64,000 nt of DNA. Source: Rhodoferax koreense. Its GTDB lineage: Bacteria; Pseudomonadota; Gammaproteobacteria; Burkholderiales; Burkholderiaceae_C. Positions 45,279-56,880 of this stretch are shown piece after piece. Each line of letters opens with the position of its first letter. Positions within the stretch are counted from its first letter, which is position 1. The translations under genes and the position numbers were made by a program. Below the pieces are notes generated by a model. That model did no database searches, was not told the origin of the DNA, and saw only the letters and a list, made by a program, of their open reading frames with translations. Location: NCBI RefSeq assembly GCF_001955695.1, contig NZ_CP019236.1:434001-498000 (forward strand), read 5' to 3'.

Positions 45279-46504
45279 GGTGTGGTTTCCAGGAATTCGA
45301 AGGCGATCAGTTGCGTGGTCTGGGCGGGATTGAAATTGTCGTCGCTGACAAAGACCAGGGTGCGGTGGCCGGGTTGGCCGTTCGCACCCGTGAGGCGCGG
45401 CCCCCAGGCCATGCCTTCTGTATTGTCCAGTCGCCTCAGGCCGGGCCGGCCGTCCGGCTGGGGGCCGACGAAGGCCGAGAAATCGGCGAGCAATGTCTTG
45501 GGCATCGGCGACCAGTTCGTAGCCGGGGAGGGCGGCATCAATCGCGCCTCGGTCAGCGTGTCGCTGCCCTGGCGCGTATCGACAAGGTACAGCCGCAGCG
45601 AATTGCCCACGCCCATCATGTAGGCGCGCTCGAGCACCAGCAGCCGGTCGGCGTCCACCGCCAGGATCTCGCTCACGCCATTATCGGCAAAGCCGATGGC
45701 GGGCGCGGGTGCCTGGGGGATCGCATCCGGCACATAGGCGCGCTGGGCCGTGGCCTGGCCGGTCGCGAGGTCGAAGCGCGTGACGCGGCACGGGCCACCC
45801 GGCGCGCCGACGCTGGGCTCGGGGCCGTCCTGCACCAGCGCGTTTTCCATCGCCACCCAGGCTGCGCTGCCGTCGGGCGTGAGCGTGAGGCCTTCGAAAG
45901 CGAGGTTGTCGCGCGGGCCGCTCTGGCCCGACGGATCGGCCCGGAAATGGGCGGGCAGCGCAAAACGGCGCAGTTCCCGGCCGTCGGCCGCCATCTCGAA
46001 CAGGGCCGGATCGCCACCGCGACGCACGTCGCCCTCGCTGGTCCACAGCAGGGTCTGCGTCTGCGGCCGCCAGCGGATCGCCTCGGGGTCGGGCACCTCG
46101 GCCCGCGGGTTCTGGCGGCGGCTTGGATAGGTACGGCCGTCCGGCTGGCGCAGCGGCACGGTGTCCACCAGTTCCGGCGCGGCCAGGCCTTGAGCGGAAA
46201 TGGCCAGCCGCAACGTGTAGAAGCGTGCGGGCTGATGTTCGGAGCGGTCGTCGCTGATGGCCACCCACAGGTCTTGCCCGGCGTCGTAGTCCAGGCCCGA
46301 CAGGCCGCCGACCGTCGTGCCTTTGAAGGCCAGCCGGTGCGCCAGCGTGGTCTCGCCGATCAAGCGCAGGCTGGGCATGCCGGGCGTGGATTGGAATGCC
46401 GCCTGTCGCGGTTCGCCGCAGGCCGACAGCAGGGCCGCGCTGGTGCCGCCGATCAACAGGTGGCGACGGGAGATGGCGAAGCGGGCGTTTTGGGCGCAGG
46501 GCAT
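45275..46504 (-). CDS. Exported esterase-like phytase-family protein
   Basis: The protein has 409 residues. It has a Tat-type signal (SRRHLLIGGTSAALLSAC) with a lipobox Cys. The mature part matches the beta-propeller esterase/phytase-like domain: GGLSGLDYDAGQDLWVAISD, DPEAIRWRPQTQTLLWTSEG, NLAFEGLTLTPDGSAAWVAM and VFVSDDNFNPAQTTQLIAFE. The function is not established. It is the first gene of the proC operon, overlapping it by 4 bp. Confidence 0.85.
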   Translation of the reverse strand: MPCAQNARFAISRRHLLIGGTSAALLSACGEPRQAAFQSTPGMPSLRLIGETTLAHRLAFKGTTVGGLSGLDYDAGQDLWVAISDDRSEHQPARFYTLRLAISAQGLAAPELVDTVPLRQPDGRTYPSRRQNPRAEVPDPEAIRWRPQTQTLLWTSEGDVRRGGDPALFEMAADGRELRRFALPAHFRADPSGQSGPRDNLAFEGLTLTPDGSAAWVAMENALVQDGPEPSVGAPGGPCRVTRFDLATGQATAQRAYVPDAIPQAPAPAIGFADNGVSEILAVDADRLLVLERAYMMGVGNSLRLYLVDTRQGSDTLTEARLMPPSPATNWSPMPKTLLADFSAFVGPQPDGRPGLRRLDNTEGMAWGPRLTGANGQPGHRTLVFVSDDNFNPAQTTQLIAFEFLETTP

Positions 46505-46565
46505 GGCGCCAGTCTAATGGCCGCTCAGCCGGGTGAGGGGCTGGGCGCGCCGCCCAACGGCTGGT

Positions 46566-48059
46566 TCAGGTCAGCGACGCCTGCCGCACCGCGCGTTCCC
46601 ATTCACCCATCAGGCCCGAGGCCCGCTGCGGGCTCAGCGTCGGCAGGAAGCGGCGTTCGGCGCGCCACAGGCTCGACAATTCTTCGGTGCTGGCGTAGAC
46701 ACCGGTGGAAAGGCCCGCGAGGAAGGCCGCCCCGAGCGCCGTCGTCTCCGTGACCGCCGGGCGGATCACCGGGATGCCGAGCAGGTCGGCCTGGAACTGC
46801 ATCAGCAGGTCGTTGACACAGGCGCCGCCGTCCACGCGCAACTCGGCCACTGGCGCTGCGCCGGCCTGCACCGCGTCGCGGCTCATGGCCTGCAACAGCG
46901 CAGCGCTCTGGTAGGCGATGCTTTCCAGTGCGGCGCGCGCGATGTGGGCGATGGTGGTGCCGCGCGTGAGCCCGGTGATGGTGCCGCGGGCCTCGGGCTG
47001 CCAGTAGGGCGCGCCCAGGCCGGTGAAGGCCGGCACCATGACCACGCCGCCGGAGTCGGGCACGCTTTGCGCCAGCGTCTGCACCTCGCTGCTGCTCTGG
47101 ATCGCGTGCAGGCCGTCACGCAGCCATTGCACCACGGCGCCGCCGACGAAGACGCTGCCTTCGAGCGCGAATTCGGTGGCGGTCGTGGTCTGGGCGGCAC
47201 TGGTGGTGATCAGGCCATTGTGTGAGGTCTGGAAGCCGTTGCCGGTGTGCATCAGCATGAAGCAACCCGTGCCGTAGGTGTTCTTGGCCATGCCGGCCTT
47301 GAAGCAGGCCTGGCCGAACAACGCGCTTTGCTGGTCGCCGGCCACGCCGCCGATGGGGATGGCCTGGCCCAGCAGTTCGGGCTGGATGTCGCCGAAATGC
47401 GAACTGCTGGGGCGCACTTCGGGCATCAGGCCCGGCGGGATGTCGAGGGCTTCGAGCAACTCGGCGTCCCACGCGTTGGTGTGCACGTTGAACAGCATGG
47501 TGCGAGCGGCGTTGGTCACGTCGGTGGCGTGCACCCGGCCGCCGGTGAGCTGCCAGATCAGCCAGCTGTCCACCGTGCCGAAGGCGAGTTCGCCACGCGC
47601 GGCCATGTCGCGCGCCTGCGGCACGTTGTCGAGCAGCCACTTGAGCTTGGTGCCGGAGAAATAGGCGTCGATCAGCAGGCCGGTCTTTTGCTGGATGGTG
47701 TCGGCCAGGCCACGCGCGCGCAACTGCGCGCAGGTGGGCTCGGCACGGCGGTCCTGCCAGACGATGGCGTGGTGGATCGGCTGGCCGGTCCGGCGGTTCC
47801 ACACCAGCGTGGTCTCGCGCTGGTTGGTGATGCCCACGGCATGGATGTCGCCGGCCTTGAGACCGGCCTCGGCCAGCACCTGGCGGGCCGTGGCGAGCTG
47901 GGTGCGCCAGATCTCCATCGGGTCGTGCTCCACCCAGCCGGGCTGCGGGAACATCTGCGGCAACTCCAATTGGGCCATCGCCTTGATGTGGCCTTCGGCG
48001 TCGAAGACGATGCTGCGGGAACTGGAGGTGCCCTGGTCCAGGGCGAGAAGGTAGGTCAT
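46566..48059 (-). CDS. glpK: Glycerol kinase
   Basis: The start at ATG 48059 gives 497 residues, the normal GlpK length. It starts [20 protein letters not shown] (ATP phosphate-binding), then [18 protein letters not shown] and [19 protein letters not shown], and has the GlpK/FGGY signature [20 protein letters not shown]. GlpK phosphorylates glycerol in the cytoplasm to glycerol-3-phosphate, which GlpD then oxidises. It lies 29 bp downstream of the GlpR-type regulator on the minus strand, next to the divergent glycerol ABC operon. Confidence 0.96.
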   Translation of the reverse strand: MTYLLALDQGTSSSRSIVFDAEGHIKAMAQLELPQMFPQPGWVEHDPMEIWRTQLATARQVLAEAGLKAGDIHAVGITNQRETTLVWNRRTGQPIHHAIVWQDRRAEPTCAQLRARGLADTIQQKTGLLIDAYFSGTKLKWLLDNVPQARDMAARGELAFGTVDSWLIWQLTGGRVHATDVTNAARTMLFNVHTNAWDAELLEALDIPPGLMPEVRPSSSHFGDIQPELLGQAIPIGGVAGDQQSALFGQACFKAGMAKNTYGTGCFMLMHTGNGFQTSHNGLITTSAAQTTTATEFALEGSVFVGGAVVQWLRDGLHAIQSSSEVQTLAQSVPDSGGVVMVPAFTGLGAPYWQPEARGTITGLTRGTTIAHIARAALESIAYQSAALLQAMSRDAVQAGAAPVAELRVDGGACVNDLLMQFQADLLGIPVIRPAVTETTALGAAFLAGLSTGVYASTEELSSLWRAERRFLPTLSPQRASGLMGEWERAVRQASLT

Positions 48060-48088
48060 GGCGGTTTGTGGCTTCTGGAAAAGAGGTG

Positions 48089-48853
48089 TCAGGCCGCGAT
48101 GTGGCAGCGCACCTGCGCCTCGGCGAGCAAGGCGGGAAACGGTTCGGGGATCGGCGCGTCGGTGAACAGGCGGTCGATCTGCGCGAGCTGCGCCACCTCC
48201 ACCATGGCCGGGCGGTTGAACTTGCTGTGGTCGGCGGCCAGCCACACCTCGCGGGCGTGGGCGATGATGGCCTGCGACACCTTCACCTCGCGGAAATCGT
48301 AGTCGCGCAGCGAGCCGTCGGCCTCGATGCCCGAGATGCCGATGAGGGCGATGTCCACCTTGAACTGGCGGATGAAATCGATCGCCGCCTCGCCCACCAC
48401 GCCGCGGTCGCGCCCGCGCAGCACGCCGCCGGCCACGATGACTTCGCACCGCGGATTCGCGCTCAGGATGATGGCCACGTTGAGGTTGTTGGTGATCACG
48501 CGCAGGCCGCTGTGCTGCAGCAGCGCCTTGGCGATGGCCTCGGTGGTGGTGCCGATGTTGAGGATCAGGGAGCAGTCGTTGGGCACCTCGGCGGCCACGG
48601 CGCGGGCGATGCGGGCCTTGCCCGCGGCATGCAGGTTTTCGCGCTGCTGGTGGGCGATGTTTTCCGTGGTCGAGCTTGGCACGCGCACGCCGCCGTGGAA
48701 ACGCGTGAGCAGGCCTTCGTCGGCCAGCCGCTGCACGTCGCGGCGCATGGTCTGCAGGGTGACGCCCAGTTTGGCGGCCAGGTCGTCGAGCATGACCGAG
48801 CCCTGGGCCTGGACGGCTTGCAACAGCAGGATTTGACGGGGGTTGGGGCTCAT
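48089..48853 (-). CDS. glpR: DeoR-family glycerol-3-phosphate repressor (GlpR-like)
   Basis: The start at ATG 48853 ([18 protein letters not shown]) gives 254 residues. The N-terminal DeoR helix-turn-helix is seen ([20 protein letters not shown]), followed by [20 protein letters not shown]. The sugar-phosphate-binding domain has [15 protein letters not shown] and [19 protein letters not shown]. GlpR-type repressors release DNA when glycerol-3-phosphate binds. It is encoded next to glpK, divergent from the glycerol transporter operon, so it should control both. A GCGAA/TTCGC dyad lies in the shared upstream region. Confidence 0.9.
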   Translation of the reverse strand: MSPNPRQILLLQAVQAQGSVMLDDLAAKLGVTLQTMRRDVQRLADEGLLTRFHGGVRVPSSTTENIAHQQRENLHAAGKARIARAVAAEVPNDCSLILNIGTTTEAIAKALLQHSGLRVITNNLNVAIILSANPRCEVIVAGGVLRGRDRGVVGEAAIDFIRQFKVDIALIGISGIEADGSLRDYDFREVKVSQAIIAHAREVWLAADHSKFNRPAMVEVAQLAQIDRLFTDAPIPEPFPALLAEAQVRCHIAA

Positions 48854-48972
48854 GGCGTGCTCGGAACGGTGACGGCCGTGTGACAACAGGTCGGTATTGA
48901 CGGTTGCATCGACTGTAAAACGAAAGGAAAAGAAAATTTCTAAGGGTTCGTACTAGGAAATAGCTCACACAA

Positions 48973-48988
48973 GCGAACAATAATTCGC
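48973..48988. promoter_or_regulatory. Inverted repeat GCGAA-N6-TTCGC, candidate GlpR operator
   Basis: GCGAA (48973-48977) and TTCGC (48984-48988) are 6 bases apart, in the AT-rich divergent promoter region between glpR-glpK and the ABC operon. Further TTCG half-sites occur at 48946. GlpR of other bacteria binds related half-sites with TTCG cores. Confidence 0.5.
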
Positions 48989-49026
48989 AAAACCGAAAAT
49001 AATGGAAGCCAAAGAGGGACGTACCG

Positions 49027-50099
49027 ATGCAGTTGTCGCTGGAAGCCGTGAGCAAGAAAGTGGGTGCCCAGCCCTGGCTGTATGCCATGAGCCTGGCGCC
49101 CAAGCCGGGTGCGGTCACCGTGTTGCTCGGTGCCACGCAAGCCGGCAAGACCAGCCTGATGCGCATCATGGCCGGACTGGACGCACCCACGCAGGGCCGC
49201 GTGCTGGTCGACGGCGTCGACGTGGTCGGCCAGCCGGTGCGCGAGCGCAACGTGGCCATGGTCTACCAGCAGTTCATCAATTACCCCTCGCTCAAGGTGC
49301 GCGACAACATCGCCTCGCCGCTGAAGCTGCGCGGTGAAACGAACATCGCGCAGCGCGTGGACGAACTCGCCGGCAAGCTGCACATCGACATGTTCCTCGA
49401 CCGCTACCCGGCGGAGCTTTCCGGCGGCCAGCAGCAGCGCGTGGCGCTGGCCCGCGCGCTGGCCAAGGCCGCGCCGCTGATGCTGCTCGACGAGCCGCTG
49501 GTCAACCTCGACTACAAGTTGCGCGAGGAACTGCGCGACGAACTCGGCGCGCTGTTCGCGGCCGGCGACTCCACCGTGATCTACGCCACCACCGAGCCCG
49601 GCGAGGCCTTGCTGCTCGGCGGCTACACGGCCGTGCTCGACGCGGGCGAGCTGCTGCAGTACGGTCCCACGGCCGAAGTCTTCCACCGGCCGCAATCGCT
49701 GCGCGTGGCGCGGGCCTTCAGCGATCCGCCAATGAACCTGGTGGCGGGCCGCCGCGCGGCCGGCGGCGTGGTGCTCGATGCCGGGCCCATGCTGGCGATG
49801 GACCTGCCCGACACCGCAACCGGTGAAGTCACGGCCGGTCTGCGCGCCAGCGCCCTGCATGTGGACGAGCGGCCGGGCGACGTGGCGCTGGACGGCCATG
49901 TCGAACTCGCCGAAATCTCGGGCTCCGACACCTTCGTGCACGTGGCCACGGTCGTGGGCGAACTCGTCGCGCAGCTCGGCGGCGTGCATTATTTCGAGCT
50001 CGGCGCGGCGCTGCGGCTGTACCTCGATCCCGCGCAGGTCTATGTGTTCGACGCGACCGGCAGCCTGCTGCGCGCGCCGGCTTTCCGGGGGCTCGTCTG

Positions 50100-50100
<1 letters not shown>
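49027..50100 (+). CDS. glpS: Glycerol ABC transporter ATP-binding protein 1 (GlpS-like)
   Basis: The protein has 357 residues. Walker A is GATQAGKTS, the Q-loop [13 protein letters not shown], the signature is canonical LSGGQQQR, and Walker B is [12 protein letters not shown]. The H-loop, where a His normally follows in VTHD, reads [10 protein letters not shown], so the switch His is missing. A TOBE-like regulatory domain follows (about 240-357). It pairs with the second ATPase, with which it shares a TGATG overlap. It begins the glycerol uptake operon. Confidence 0.9.
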
Positions 50101-51166
<1,066 letters not shown>

Positions 51167-51170
<4 letters not shown>

Positions 51171-51201
51171 GCACCGCACTGCGCAGCACGGAGGTTCGCC
51201 C

Positions 51202-51205
<4 letters not shown>
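51167..51205 (+). CDS. 12-codon ORF bridging glpT and glpP
   Basis: The ATG at 51167 overlaps the glpT stop as ATGA, and the TGA at 51203 overlaps the ATG of glpP as ATGA. The peptide would be MSTALRSTEVRP. It contains GGAGG-like sequence (51190) that is also the ribosome site of glpP. It might be a translational coupler or chance; no peptide function is claimed. Confidence 0.35.
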
Positions 51206-52087
<882 letters not shown>

Positions 52088-52095
<8 letters not shown>

Positions 52096-52900
52096 AGCGA
52101 AATTCCAGAAACGCACGATCTTCCTGATCGCGTACCTGCTGTTCGCGCTGTTGCCCATCTACTGGATGGTCAACATGTCGTTCAAGACGAACTCGGAAAT
52201 CCTGGCCAGCTTCTCGCTCTGGCCGCAACAGTTCACCTGGGCCAACTACCACACCATCCTCACCGATCCTTCGTGGTACGACGGCTACATCAACAGCCTG
52301 ATCTACGTGGGCATGAACACGGTGATCTCGCTCACCGTAGCGCTGCCGGCGGCCTATGCGTTCAGCCGGTACAGCTTTCTCGGCGACAAACACGTGTTCT
52401 TCTGGCTGTTGACCAACCGCATGACGCCACCGGCCGTGTTCCTGCTGCCGTTCTTCCAGCTGTACACCACGGTCGGACTGATGGACACGCACCTGGCCGT
52501 GGCGCTGGCGCACCTGCTGTTCAACGTGCCGCTGGCGGTGTGGATCCTGGAAGGTTTCATGAGCGGCATCCCGCGCGAGATCGACGAGACGGCCTACATC
52601 GACGGCTACACCTTCCCACGCTTCTTTCTCACCATCTTCCTGCCGCTGATCAAGGCCGGCGTGGGTGTGGCGGCGTTCTTCTGCTTCATGTTCAGCTGGG
52701 TCGAGCTGCTGCTGGCGCGCACGCTGACCAGCGTGAACGCCAAGCCCATCGTGGCCACCATGACGCGCACGGTGAGCGCGTCCGGCATGGACTGGGCGAC
52801 GCTGGCCGCCGCGGGCGTGCTGACCATCGTGCCCGGCGCCATCGTGATCTGGTTCGTTCGCAATTACATCGCAAAAGGATTCGCCATGGGGCGGGTCTGA
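52088..52900 (+). CDS. glpQ: Glycerol ABC transporter permease 2 (GlpQ-like)
   Basis: The ATG at 52088 is preceded by AAGGAGG (52075-52081) at 6 bases; an upstream GTG is a poorer start. It has 270 residues and six helices, in the MalG/UgpE class. The EAA loop reads PREIDETAYIDGYTFPRFFL then TIFLPLIKAG. With GlpP it makes the transmembrane pore. Confidence 0.9.
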
Positions 52901-52916
52901 TCTCAAGGAGAGCAAC

Positions 52917-53225
52917 ATGTTCGAGTGGATGGCCTGGACCTTGCCGGTCGCCATATTTTTCGGTTGTGTGGTGCTGATGCTGGCCGGCATGACGGTCTGG
53001 GAAATCAAGTCGCCGACCACGCTGCGCCGCGGCTGGCTGCCGATGGAAACCACACGCGGCGACCGCCTGTTCATCGGCCTGCTGCTCGCGGCCTATGTGA
53101 ACCTGGCCTTCGTGGGCTTGAGCGGCAAGTTCGCCGAGTGGTTCAAGCTGGACGGCGATCCGTCGATCTGGATCAGCTTCGTGGTCTCGATGCTGCTGCT
53201 GGCCATCGTGATGCGCAAGGGTTGA
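52917..53225 (+). CDS. DUF2160 small membrane protein of the glycerol transporter
   Basis: The ATG at 52917 is preceded by AAGGAG. The 102-residue protein has three membrane helices (about 5-27, 50-72 and 83-100) and matches the DUF2160 family, which is found almost only within glycerol ABC operons. Its function is not established; it may stabilise the permease or be an accessory subunit. It sits between the permeases and the binding protein. Confidence 0.87.
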   Translation: MFEWMAWTLPVAIFFGCVVLMLAGMTVWEIKSPTTLRRGWLPMETTRGDRLFIGLLLAAYVNLAFVGLSGKFAEWFKLDGDPSIWISFVVSMLLLAIVMRKG

Positions 53226-53311
53226 AAGTGTTCGAGGATTCGGCTTTGTTCACCCCCGAAGCCGGGCCAGACGTCGTTCACCAAGGGGGTCAGCCAACGA
53301 GGAGACAAGTC

Positions 53312-55042
53312 ATGAAATTGCGATATTCCGTCTGGGCCGTCGCGGCCGTGTGTGCCATGGCCAGCCATGCCTGGGCGGGCGAGGCCGAGGCCAAGAAGTG
53401 GATCGACAGCGAGTTCCAGCCGTCCACCCTCAACAAGGACCAGCAGATGGCCGAGATGAAGTGGTTCATCGAAGCCGCCAAGAAGCTGCAGGCCAACGGC
53501 GTGAAGGAAGTGTCGGTCGTCTCCGAGACGCTGACCACGCACGAATACGAATCCAAGACGCTGGCCAAGGCCTTCGAGGAGATCACCGGCATCAAGGTCA
53601 AGCACGACCTGATCCAGGAAGGCGACGTGGTCGAGAAGCTGCAGACCTCGATGCAGTCGGGCAAGTCGATCTACGACGGCTGGATCAGCGACTCCGACCT
53701 GATCGGCACGCACTACCGCTACGGCAAGATCATGTCGCTCACCGAATACATGAAGGGCGCCGGCAAGGACTTCACCAACCCCGGCCTGGACCTGAAGGAC
53801 TTCATCGGCACGAGCTTCACCACCGCGCCCGACGGCCAGCTCTACCAGCTGCCCGACCAGCAGTTTGCCAATCTGTATTGGTTCCGCGCCGACCTGTTCG
53901 CGCGCAAGGACCTGCAGGACAAGTTCAAGGCCAAGTACGGCTACGAACTCGGCGTGCCGCTGAACTGGAGTGCCTATGAGGACATCGCCGAGTTCTTCAG
54001 CGTCGACGTGAAGACCATCGACGGCAAGCCGATCTACGGCCACATGGACTACGGCAAGAAGGACCCGTCGCTCGGCTGGCGCTTCACCGATGCCTGGCTG
54101 TCGATGGCCGGCGCGGCCGACAAGGGCATCCCCAACGGCATGCCGATCGACGAATGGGGCATCCGCGTGGCCGACGACAAGTGCACACCCACTGGTGCGT
54201 CGGTGTCGCGCGGCGGCGCCACCAACTCGCCGGCCGCCGTGTACGCGCTCACCAAGTACATCGACTGGATGAAGAAATACGCGCCCAAGGAAGCCATGGG
54301 CATGACCTTCGGCGAATCCGGACCGGTGCCGGCGCAGGGGCAGATCGCGCAGCAGATCTTCTGGTACACGGCCTTCACCGCCGACATGACCAAGAAGGGC
54401 CTGCCGGTGGTGAACGACGACGGTTCGCCGAAGTGGCGCATGGCGCCCGGCCCGAACGGCCCCTACTGGAAGCAGGGCATGCAGAACGGCTACCAGGACG
54501 TGGGCTCGTGGACCTTCTTCAAGGGCCATGACGCCAACAAGACGGCCGCGGCCTGGCTCTACGCGCAGTTCATCACCGCCAAGACCACTTCGCTGAAGAA
54601 GTCCATCACCGGCCTGACCTTCATCCGCGACAGCGACATCCGCTCCGACTACTTCACGCAGAACGCCAACAAGTACGGTGGGCTGATCGAGTTCTACCGC
54701 AGCCCCGCGCGTGTGGCCTGGACGCCCACCGGCACCAACGTCCCCGACTATCCGAAGCTCGCGCAGCTGTGGTGGAAGAACGTGGCCGAGGCCGTGACCG
54801 GCGAGAAGACGCCGCAGAAAGCCATGGACAACCTGGCCGACGAGATGGACAACGTGATGGCGCGGCTGGAGCGTGCCGGCATGGCCCACTGCGCGCCCAA
54901 GCTCAACCCCAAGGGCGACCCGGCCAAATACCTGAGCGACGACCATGCGCCCTGGAAGAAGCTGGCCAACGAGAAGCCCAAGGGCGAGACCATCGCCTAC
55001 GACACGCTGCTGAAGGCCTGGAAGGACGGCAAGGCCCGCTGA
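53312..55042 (+). CDS. glpV: Glycerol ABC transporter substrate-binding protein (GlpV-like)
   Basis: The start at ATG 53312 is preceded by GAGGAGA. The 576-residue precursor has a signal peptide ending near SHAWAGEA. It is longer than most solute-binding proteins, as expected for this family. It has the extracellular sugar/polyol binding fold with SVVSETLTTHEYESKTLAKA, KVKHDLIQEGDVVEKLQTSM, LPDQQFANLYWFRADLFARK and WRMAPGPNGPYWKQGMQNGY. It delivers glycerol to GlpPQ. It is followed by a terminator. Confidence 0.9.
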   Translation: MKLRYSVWAVAAVCAMASHAWAGEAEAKKWIDSEFQPSTLNKDQQMAEMKWFIEAAKKLQANGVKEVSVVSETLTTHEYESKTLAKAFEEITGIKVKHDLIQEGDVVEKLQTSMQSGKSIYDGWISDSDLIGTHYRYGKIMSLTEYMKGAGKDFTNPGLDLKDFIGTSFTTAPDGQLYQLPDQQFANLYWFRADLFARKDLQDKFKAKYGYELGVPLNWSAYEDIAEFFSVDVKTIDGKPIYGHMDYGKKDPSLGWRFTDAWLSMAGAADKGIPNGMPIDEWGIRVADDKCTPTGASVSRGGATNSPAAVYALTKYIDWMKKYAPKEAMGMTFGESGPVPAQGQIAQQIFWYTAFTADMTKKGLPVVNDDGSPKWRMAPGPNGPYWKQGMQNGYQDVGSWTFFKGHDANKTAAAWLYAQFITAKTTSLKKSITGLTFIRDSDIRSDYFTQNANKYGGLIEFYRSPARVAWTPTGTNVPDYPKLAQLWWKNVAEAVTGEKTPQKAMDNLADEMDNVMARLERAGMAHCAPKLNPKGDPAKYLSDDHAPWKKLANEKPKGETIAYDTLLKAWKDGKAR

Positions 55043-55066
55043 TGCAGCGCCCACAATAGCGCCCCT

Positions 55067-55102
55067 GAGGCCGCGCGGCCATTTCGCCCCGCGGCCTCTT
55101 TT
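55067..55102 (+). terminator. Rho-independent terminator after glpV
   Basis: GAGGCCGCG (55067-55075) pairs with CGCGGCCTC (55090-55098) across a 14-base loop, followed by TTTT. It separates the ABC operon from glpD, which has its own ATG 60 bp later. Confidence 0.82.
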
Positions 55103-55161
55103 CATGGCTTTTCAAGGTCTCGCTTTTCCGCCTTTGCCGCCTTCGCCGTCACCGAACCGTT

Positions 55162-56772
55162 ATGACCCCTTCCACACCTTCCGCCAGCCCATTGCCCACC
55201 CGCCGCGCCGAGCTGCTCGCCCGCCTGGCCGAGCCTCGGTCGTACGACGTGGCCATCATCGGCGGTGGAGCCACGGGCCTGGGCGTGGCGCTGGACGCGG
55301 CCTCGCGCGGCTACAGCGTGGTGCTGGTCGAGTCGCACGATTTCGCCAAGGGCACTTCGTCGCGCGCCACCAAGCTCGTGCACGGCGGCGTGCGTTACCT
55401 GGCGCAAGGCAACATCGCGCTCGTGCGCGAGGCGCTGCACGAACGCACGACGCTGCTGCACAACGCGCCCCACCTGGCGCAGCCGCTGCCGTTCATCATG
55501 CCCTCGTACAAGTTCTGGGAGACGCCGTTCTACGGGATCGGCCTGAAGATGTACGACGCCTTGGCCGGCAAGGCCGGTCTGGGCCCCACGGAATTCCTGG
55601 GCCGCAGCAAGACCCTGCATTACCTGCCCACCGCGCAGCCCGCGGGCCTGAAGGGCGGCGTGAAATACTGGGACGGCCAGTTCGACGACGCGCGCCTGGC
55701 GCTGGCCCTGGCGCGCACCGCCGCCTCCCACGGCGCCTTGCTGGTGAACTACTGCGCGGCCGATGAACTCATTCACGAAGAGGGCCAACTCGTCGGCCTG
55801 CGTTGCACCGACCGCGAAGGCGGCGCGCGCTTCACCATCCGCGCACGTTGCATCGTCAATGCTGCGGGTGTCTGGGTCGACGATTTCCGCCAGAAGGACG
55901 GCGAAGCCGTGGGGCGCAAGACGCAGCCCATGGTCGCGCCGAGCCAGGGCGTCCATGTGGTGGTGGATCGCGAGTTCCTGCCCACCGACCATGCGCTGCT
56001 CGTGCCCAAGACCACCGACGGCCGCGTGCTGTTCGCCGTGCCCTGGCTGGGCAAGACCATCCTCGGCACCACCGACACGCCGCGCCACGACCTGGACCGC
56101 GAGCCGCGCCCGTTCAAGGAAGAGATCGAATTCATCCTGCGCGAGTCCGCGCGTTACCTGAGCCGCGCGCCCACGCGGGCCGACGTGAAAAGCGTGTGGG
56201 TCGGCCTGCGTCCTTTGGTCAAGCCACAGGACGATGATGGCGACAACACCAAGGGCTTGAGCCGCGAACACACGGTGCTGGTCAGCAAGACCGGCCTGGT
56301 CACCGTGACCGGCGGCAAATGGACCACCTACCGCGCCATGGCCGAGGACGTGCTGGACAAGTGCCTGGCCGCCCAGTTGCTGCAGCCGCTGCACGACAGT
56401 GTGACGGCCGACCTGCGCCTGGTGGGCGGCGGCCGCGACGGCGACGCGCCCGTACACCGCCGCATCAGCGACGCACCCGGCATCGCCGCCTACGGCAGCG
56501 AACAGGACGAAGTGCAGGCCATGCCGGGTTCCGGCAACGCCCTGGGCGGTGGCCTGACCGAAGGCATGGTGCGGTTCGCGGCGCGTTTCGAGTACGCGCG
56601 GACCGTGGAAGACGTGCTGGCGCGGCGCTCCCGGTTGCTGTTCCTGGATGCCCGGCTCGCGGCCTCGATGGCCGGGGCGGTGGCGGGGATCCTGCGAGAG
56701 GAGACCGGCGTGGATCCGCAATCCGAGGCCTTTGATCGGCTGGCCGCGTTGTATCTGACCTTGCCGGAGTGA
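55162..56772 (+). CDS. glpD: Aerobic glycerol-3-phosphate dehydrogenase
   Basis: The protein has 536 residues, normal for GlpD. The N-terminus has the FAD motif AIIGGGATGLGVALDAASRG and the family signature GTSSRATKLVHGGVRYL. The C-terminal FAD region reads LVTVTGGKWTTYRAMAEDVL. GlpD oxidises glycerol-3-phosphate to dihydroxyacetone phosphate at the inner membrane and feeds electrons to ubiquinone. It follows the transporter operon and completes the glycerol route. Confidence 0.95.
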   Translation: MTPSTPSASPLPTRRAELLARLAEPRSYDVAIIGGGATGLGVALDAASRGYSVVLVESHDFAKGTSSRATKLVHGGVRYLAQGNIALVREALHERTTLLHNAPHLAQPLPFIMPSYKFWETPFYGIGLKMYDALAGKAGLGPTEFLGRSKTLHYLPTAQPAGLKGGVKYWDGQFDDARLALALARTAASHGALLVNYCAADELIHEEGQLVGLRCTDREGGARFTIRARCIVNAAGVWVDDFRQKDGEAVGRKTQPMVAPSQGVHVVVDREFLPTDHALLVPKTTDGRVLFAVPWLGKTILGTTDTPRHDLDREPRPFKEEIEFILRESARYLSRAPTRADVKSVWVGLRPLVKPQDDDGDNTKGLSREHTVLVSKTGLVTVTGGKWTTYRAMAEDVLDKCLAAQLLQPLHDSVTADLRLVGGGRDGDAPVHRRISDAPGIAAYGSEQDEVQAMPGSGNALGGGLTEGMVRFAARFEYARTVEDVLARRSRLLFLDARLAASMAGAVAGILREETGVDPQSEAFDRLAALYLTLPE

Positions 56773-56793
56773 GTCGGGACTCTCAATCCCACC

Positions 56794-56807
56794 TGAACAA
56801 TCGTTCA
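56794..56807. promoter_or_regulatory. Inverted repeat TGAAC-N4-GTTCA, candidate TetR-type operator
   Basis: The dyad TGAACAATCGTTCA lies 74 bp upstream of the molybdenum-hydroxylase ATG. GAACNATNGTTC-like dyads are typical TetR-family targets. No TetR gene is in the window, so the regulator is unidentified. Confidence 0.45.
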
Positions 56808-56880
56808 ATAAATACCACTTGTGACCCCGGCTGCGGCCGGCTGTAATCCGGAGCGTGAATCTTCTTCCAGACAACGCTCC

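Noticed and set aside
53093..55105. A long minus-strand frame opposite the glycerol binding protein.
   Set aside because: It lacks homology and lies antisense to a gene with clear family motifs.
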